NCBI RefSeq assembly: GCF_002368295.1
Contig: NZ_AP018248.1
Span: forward strand, 2,663,977-2,727,976
Length of the DNA stretch: 64,000 nt
DNA from: Tolypothrix tenuis PCC 7101
GTDB taxonomy: Bacteria > Cyanobacteriota > Cyanobacteriia > Cyanobacteriales > Nostocaceae
Direction: 5' to 3'
The notes under the pieces were generated by a model that did no database searches, was not told the DNA's origin, and was given only the letters and a program-made list of their open reading frames with translations. Within the stretch, counting starts at the first letter, position 1. Each line of letters starts with the position of its first letter. Below, piece by piece: positions 60,257 through 64,000 of the stretch. The position numbers and the translations under genes were made by a program.

Positions 60257-60943
60257 TTACAAACGCTGGAGTATGTTTAAACCGTGGGTATCAGTACCGC
60301 AGGTATTGTAAAGACCATATTCATTAGCCAAATGTTGTATTTGTTCTGATTCTAAAGAACTTGGCCGCCAAGGGTTCGGGTTATTGTAAGCGTAGAAAGT
60401 TTCTACACCATCAATTCCTCTTTCAGCAGCAGCAGGTATTAAATCTAAGTGCGATCGCCTGTAGCGCGCTGGATGAGCTAATACTGCTAATCCCCCCGCC
60501 TCATGAATCGCAGCAATGACGTTATTTGCTTGATATTCTGCGCCTGTTGTGGCTTTTCTTTGCAAATAGGGTTTCATGCTATGGTGTTCTGGCTGGAAGG
60601 AGTAAGCCAGAATATGAACTTCCACGTCTAAAAGGTTGGCATTAATTTCTACACCACTCCATAGATGAGGAATGCTTGCACCAGGATTATTCCATTTCCA
60701 GTCTTCTAACCAAGCTTTGGCAACTTGGTATCCACCAATACTATGATGATCAGTGATTGCTAGTCCTTGTAAACCAATAGCGATCGCTTGTTCCATTAAT
60801 GTATTTGGCTGCAATCTGCCATCAGAGTGGACAGTATGTATATGAAAATTAAATGACCTCGGACAACTTTGAGCATTAATATTTTGGAATACTTGCTTTA
60901 AAATTTCCGTGGAAGCTGAAGTCCGAGCAAAATTTACAACCAT
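60257..60943 (-). CDS. PHP-domain phosphoesterase
   Basis: 228 residues. PHP metal motifs: FNFHIHTVHSDGRLQPNTLM (His-x-His and Asp), LQGLAITDHHSIGGYQVAKA (Asp-His-His), GLAVLAHPARYRRSHLDLIP and CGTDTHG at the end. Members hydrolyse phosphate esters or nucleotides, such as 3',5'-nucleoside bisphosphate phosphatase or polymerase-associated enzymes. The small single-domain form suggests a small-molecule phosphatase. Location in cytosol. The gene is alone on the minus strand with no obvious partner. Confidence 0.88.
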   Translation of the reverse strand: MVVNFARTSASTEILKQVFQNINAQSCPRSFNFHIHTVHSDGRLQPNTLMEQAIAIGLQGLAITDHHSIGGYQVAKAWLEDWKWNNPGASIPHLWSGVEINANLLDVEVHILAYSFQPEHHSMKPYLQRKATTGAEYQANNVIAAIHEAGGLAVLAHPARYRRSHLDLIPAAAERGIDGVETFYAYNNPNPWRPSSLESEQIQHLANEYGLYNTCGTDTHGLNILQRL

Positions 60944-61405
60944 AACCCCTCAAAGACAAAAATACATTGTTCTCAACACAGGAACACGCTGCATATTTCT
61001 AGACGAGAAACCATCAACACCATAAGCTAGTGTTGGTAAGTATTTTCTCGAATTCGACCGCAAATTTTTCAATATGTTAAGACTACGTTAGCAAATCTCA
61101 ACGCTGACGGGCATGAGTATTTTCGATTGCATTTATCAGCATACGTAACAAATAAGTCTAAACACTTATTCATTGCATAGAGATTAGTTCATGAGTGACT
61201 ACAGCAGTTAACAGTCAACTATCAACTGTCAACACAATTCAATATGCTTTGTTCGATGTGCAACAGCCGATCAATGTTCAATACTGTTTGGTTAAGGGTA
61301 AAAAAGCAAAGGGGAAAGGGAAAAGAAAATATCTTTAACCTTTTCCCCAAACCCAATGGTGATGTAAAAATGCTTAACTGCGTAGTATTGAATGAATATT
61401 GTTAT
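60944..61405. other. Gap between the PHP gene and purM
   Basis: 462 bases. ACAGTTAACAGTCAACTATC and CAACTGTCAACAC (61201-61230) belong to the TTGACTGT repeat family. A 60-codon plus-strand frame (61244-61426) crosses GGGGAAAGGGAAAAG sequence and overlaps the purM end. It is not convincing as a gene. Confidence 0.45.
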
Positions 61406-62434
61406 TTAATCAAGCAATCCGACTAATGAATTGTCACCAGTAATTACTTCACCAATTGCAAAAGCAGGAATATCTTGTGATTGAAAGAAGGTTATTACCT
61501 GGTCAGCACTATTTGGTGGGACTAATAGCACATAGCCAATACCCATATTGAAGGTGTTATACATTGCTTCATTATTCACCCCTCCAGCTTCAGCTATCCA
61601 CTGAAATAGTGGGGGAGTTGTTAAACTCTGGCGATCAATTTTAATTGCTTGACCTGTGCTTAAACATCTGGGTAAATTTTCTGGTAACCCACCACCTGTA
61701 ATATGTGCCATACCGTTAATTTCTAAACCAGCTTGACGTGCAGCTAGGATAGGTTTGACATAAATACAGGTCGGTTTGAGGAAAGCTTCTGCAATGGTTT
61801 CGCCACCTAACAATTTTGGGCGTTCATTCCAATCGAATTTGCCATCGCTCACAATCTTTCGGACTAAACTTAAGCCATTACTATGCACACCAGAACTAGC
61901 AAGAGCGATCGCAACATCTCCTACTTGCACCTGGGAACCATCAAGCATCTGGCTTTTTTCTACAATCCCTACACAAAATCCCGCCAAATCATACTCACCG
62001 ACTTGGTAAAAACCTGGCATTTCTGCGGTTTCTCCCCCCAGCAAAGCACAACCAGCTTGCTGACACCCAGCCGCAATTCCTGCAACCACCTCAGTTAACT
62101 GCTCTTTATCCAACTTACCTGTTGCCAGATAATCTAAAAAAAACAGTGGTTCGGCTCCAGATGTGAGCACATCATTAACGCACATCGCCACCAAATCAAT
62201 ACCTACGGTATCGTGGCGATTGAGAACTTGAGCAATTTTGAGCTTTGTCCCGACACCATCTGTTCCAGAGACTAATACTGGTTCCTTAAAACCCCCTGGA
62301 AGCTGAAAACAACCACCAAAACCACCCAGTCCACCAAGTACTTCTTTTCTAAAAGTACTGTGAACCAAATTGCGAATTTTATCTACAAAGGCTCGCCCAG
62401 CCTCAACATCTACCCCAGCGTCCCGATAATCCAT
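61406..62434 (-). CDS. purM: Phosphoribosylformylglycinamidine cyclo-ligase PurM
   Basis: 342 residues. Converts FGAM and ATP to AIR in purine synthesis. Motifs: MDYRDAGVDVEAGRAFVDKI (family start), GGFGGCFQLPG, LVSGTDGVGTKLKIA, HDTVGIDLVAMCVNDVLTSG, GCALLGGETAEMPGFY and HITGGGLPENLPRCL. All are intact, length normal. The ATG at 62434 begins with the conserved MDYRDAGVD. The acnB gene is 102 bases upstream on the same strand, but an operon is not evident. Confidence 0.96.
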   Translation of the reverse strand: MDYRDAGVDVEAGRAFVDKIRNLVHSTFRKEVLGGLGGFGGCFQLPGGFKEPVLVSGTDGVGTKLKIAQVLNRHDTVGIDLVAMCVNDVLTSGAEPLFFLDYLATGKLDKEQLTEVVAGIAAGCQQAGCALLGGETAEMPGFYQVGEYDLAGFCVGIVEKSQMLDGSQVQVGDVAIALASSGVHSNGLSLVRKIVSDGKFDWNERPKLLGGETIAEAFLKPTCIYVKPILAARQAGLEINGMAHITGGGLPENLPRCLSTGQAIKIDRQSLTTPPLFQWIAEAGGVNNEAMYNTFNMGIGYVLLVPPNSADQVITFFQSQDIPAFAIGEVITGDNSLVGLLD

Positions 62435-62536
62435 TCCTGACTGCTTCCTGACGGCACTGTTTTCAATTCACTCTAGTTAAGTAGAGTCAAGCTTTAACAA
62501 CCTTTAGGTGAGTCATTAAGACTCACCCAAGTTAAA

Positions 62537-64000
62537 CTATACCAACAAAGCCTGCTGTTCTATAGAAATCACGCGCCCTTCGTCCTCAAAACCGACAATT
62601 TGATCGAAGTTCAAATACCGATATAAATTCTCAGCGAAAGGATGAATTTTATTCGCCACAATATCCAAGTATTCTTGTACTGTGGGAATGCGTCCTAATA
62701 ATGCACAAACTGCGGCTAATTCGGCGGAACCTAAATACACTCTTGCACCTTTACCCATGCGGTTATTAAAGTTGCGGGTAGAGGTAGAAAATACAGTTGT
62801 GCCATCAGCAACTCGCGCTTGGTTACCCATACATAAACTGCATCCTGGCATTTCTGTTCTTGCACCCGCCGCACCAAATACGCTATATACACCTTCTTCT
62901 TTTAATTGGTGTTCGTCCATGCGGGTTGGCGGTGCTATCCACAGGCGTGTTTTTACTTCACCTGCGCCTTCTAAAACTTTAGCTGTTGCCCGATAATGAC
63001 CGATATTTGTCATACAAGAACCAACAAATACTTCTTGTACTGGATCGTTAGCAACTTCCGATAATAATTTCACATTATCGGGGTCATTGGGAGCGGCAAC
63101 AATTGGTTCTTTGATTTCGTTCAAATCAATTTCAATGATTTCGGCATATTCTGCATCTGCATCAGCTTCCAGTAATACAGGATTGGCTAACCATTCTTCC
63201 ATTTTGGCGATGCGACGGAGCAAAGTACGCTCATCATGGTAGCCTCTGGCTATCATGTTTTTTAACAGCGTAATGTTAGAACGCAGATATTCAGCAATTG
63301 TTTCTGGACTTAGCTTAATTGTGCAACCTGCACAGGAACGTTCTGCTGATGCATCTGTTAATTCAAAGGCTTGTTCAACTTTTAAATCTGGCAAGCCTTC
63401 CATTTCTAAAATTCGCCCAGAGAAAATATTTTTCTTGTTCTCTTTCTCTACTGTTAACAATCCTTTTTGAATGGCGACGTAGGGAATAGCGTTAACAATA
63501 TCTCTGAGGGTAATACCAGGTTGTAATTCTCCTTTGAATCTTACCAGAACAGATTCTGGCATATCCAAAGGCATGACACCCAAAGCGGCGGCAAAGGCTA
63601 CTAACCCAGAACCTGCGGGGAAGGAAATACCTAAGGGGAAGCGGGTGTGAGAGTCGCCACCAGTTCCGACGGTATCAGGTAGCAGCATCCGGTTTAACCA
63701 AGAGTGAATGATACCATCACCAGGACGTAAAGCAACGCCACCACGTTGGGCGAAAAAGTCTGGTAAGTCGTGATGGGTTTTGATATCTACTGGTTTGGGA
63801 TAAGCGGCGGTGTGACAGAAACTCTGCATTACCAAATCAGCACTGAAACCAAGACAGGCGAGTTCTTTTAACTCGTCGCGGGTCATGGGGCCTGTGGTAT
63901 CTTGGGAACCAACTGTTGTCATGATGGGTTCGCAAGATGTACTAGGACGCACACCGGGTAATCCGCAAGCTTTCCCTACCATTTTCTGGGCGAGGGTGTA
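62537..64000 (-). CDS. acnB: Aconitate hydratase B (AcnB), C-terminal part; 5' end outside window
   Basis: 487 residues of the C-terminal portion. The frame is open to the window edge (upstream codons read YTLAQK). AcnB interconverts citrate and isocitrate. It is the standard aconitase of cyanobacteria, and many members also have 2-methylisocitrate dehydratase activity. The iron-sulfur cysteines appear in GSCMTNIGHYRA and MPGCSLCMGNQARV. Catalytic segments GDSHTRFPLGISFPAGSGLV, TSTRNFNNRMG and GAGARTEMPG are intact. About 45% of the expected ~870 residues lie beyond the window. Located 102 bases upstream of purM. Confidence 0.95.
   Translation of the reverse strand, partial: YTLAQKMVGKACGLPGVRPSTSCEPIMTTVGSQDTTGPMTRDELKELACLGFSADLVMQSFCHTAAYPKPVDIKTHHDLPDFFAQRGGVALRPGDGIIHSWLNRMLLPDTVGTGGDSHTRFPLGISFPAGSGLVAFAAALGVMPLDMPESVLVRFKGELQPGITLRDIVNAIPYVAIQKGLLTVEKENKKNIFSGRILEMEGLPDLKVEQAFELTDASAERSCAGCTIKLSPETIAEYLRSNITLLKNMIARGYHDERTLLRRIAKMEEWLANPVLLEADADAEYAEIIEIDLNEIKEPIVAAPNDPDNVKLLSEVANDPVQEVFVGSCMTNIGHYRATAKVLEGAGEVKTRLWIAPPTRMDEHQLKEEGVYSVFGAAGARTEMPGCSLCMGNQARVADGTTVFSTSTRNFNNRMGKGARVYLGSAELAAVCALLGRIPTVQEYLDIVANKIHPFAENLYRYLNFDQIVGFEDEGRVISIEQQALLV

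Noticed and set aside
61244..61426. 60-codon plus-strand frame beside purM
   Set aside because: Crosses A/G-rich repeat-like sequence and overlaps the purM end on the other strand.
1..64000. Complete insertion sequence, prophage or integrative element
   Set aside because: No transposase, integrase or phage structural gene was recognised. Mobile content is limited to short non-autonomous repeats.

Overview
This is a chromosomal window from a cyanobacterium, most likely a filamentous Nostocales-type strain. The evidence is the high density of GCGATCGC (HIP1) octamers, heptanucleotide STRR repeats in many intergenic gaps, the carotenoid pair crtP-crtB, a PsaJ-like photosystem I peptide, cyanobacteria-restricted DUF2973 and DUF2605 proteins, and a Wzx/Wzy/Wzc exopolysaccharide locus. 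The genus cannot be fixed from sequence alone. There are no rRNA genes, CRISPR array, complete insertion sequence or prophage. One tRNA gene (Ser-GCT) is present.

Layout. 1-5.3 kb: a truncated secreted protein, ComF, a Uma2-type nuclease-fold protein, a GNAT acetyltransferase with a decayed DUF6745-like gene just upstream, a VOC protein, a MiaE-like diiron protein and an SDR. 5.3-9.0 kb: a large CBS-PAS-kinase-receiver hybrid sensor. 9.8-15.3 kb: another VOC protein, a methyltransferase-like membrane protein with an SDR, an NTF2-like protein, murG and two small membrane or secreted proteins. 15.8 kb: an unlisted 49-codon psaJ-like gene. 16.2 kb: a third SDR. 17.5-26.4 kb (minus strand): exopolysaccharide genes wzx, wzy, a BY-kinase/Wzc, an initiating sugar transferase and two GT4 glycosyltransferases. 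A 1.3 kb gap with Pho-box-like direct repeats follows. 27.7-38.3 kb: a nucleotidyltransferase/kinase fusion, a second P-loop kinase, two tandem paralogous propeller-like proteins with different repeat linkers, a SAM methyltransferase and a parallel beta-helix protein. 38.7-41.3 kb: a GH3 hexosaminidase and RlpA. 42.1-44.5 kb: crtP-crtB (phytoene synthesis and desaturation). 44.7-47.5 kb: tRNA-Ser, an amino-acid-type ABC binding lipoprotein and an outer-membrane beta-barrel candidate. 48.2-53.1 kb: xseA-xseB, an aldehyde dehydrogenase, a peptidoglycan-binding protein and cysH. 53.7-64 kb: a 34-residue membrane peptide, a D-aminoacylase-type amidohydrolase, rhodanese, a TIGR04283-type glycosyltransferase, DUF547, DUF2973, DUF2605, a PHP phosphoesterase, purM and the C-terminal half of acnB.

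Functional themes. The 17.5-38.3 kb region reads as one cell-envelope/exopolysaccharide island: chain initiation, assembly, flipping, polymerisation and length control, next to poorly characterised kinases and extracellular-looking proteins. NagZ-like, RlpA, MurG and a PG-binding protein add peptidoglycan metabolism. The rest is housekeeping metabolism.

The most unusual content is non-coding or small: several distinct MITE-like elements with terminal inverted repeats and target duplications (a 113/136 bp family, a 173 bp element flanked by perfect 21 bp direct repeats, a TAA-flanked 159 bp element), the orphan psaJ-like gene, the Pho-box-like arrays, and a palindromic repeat that appears to have inserted in frame inside a kinase gene.
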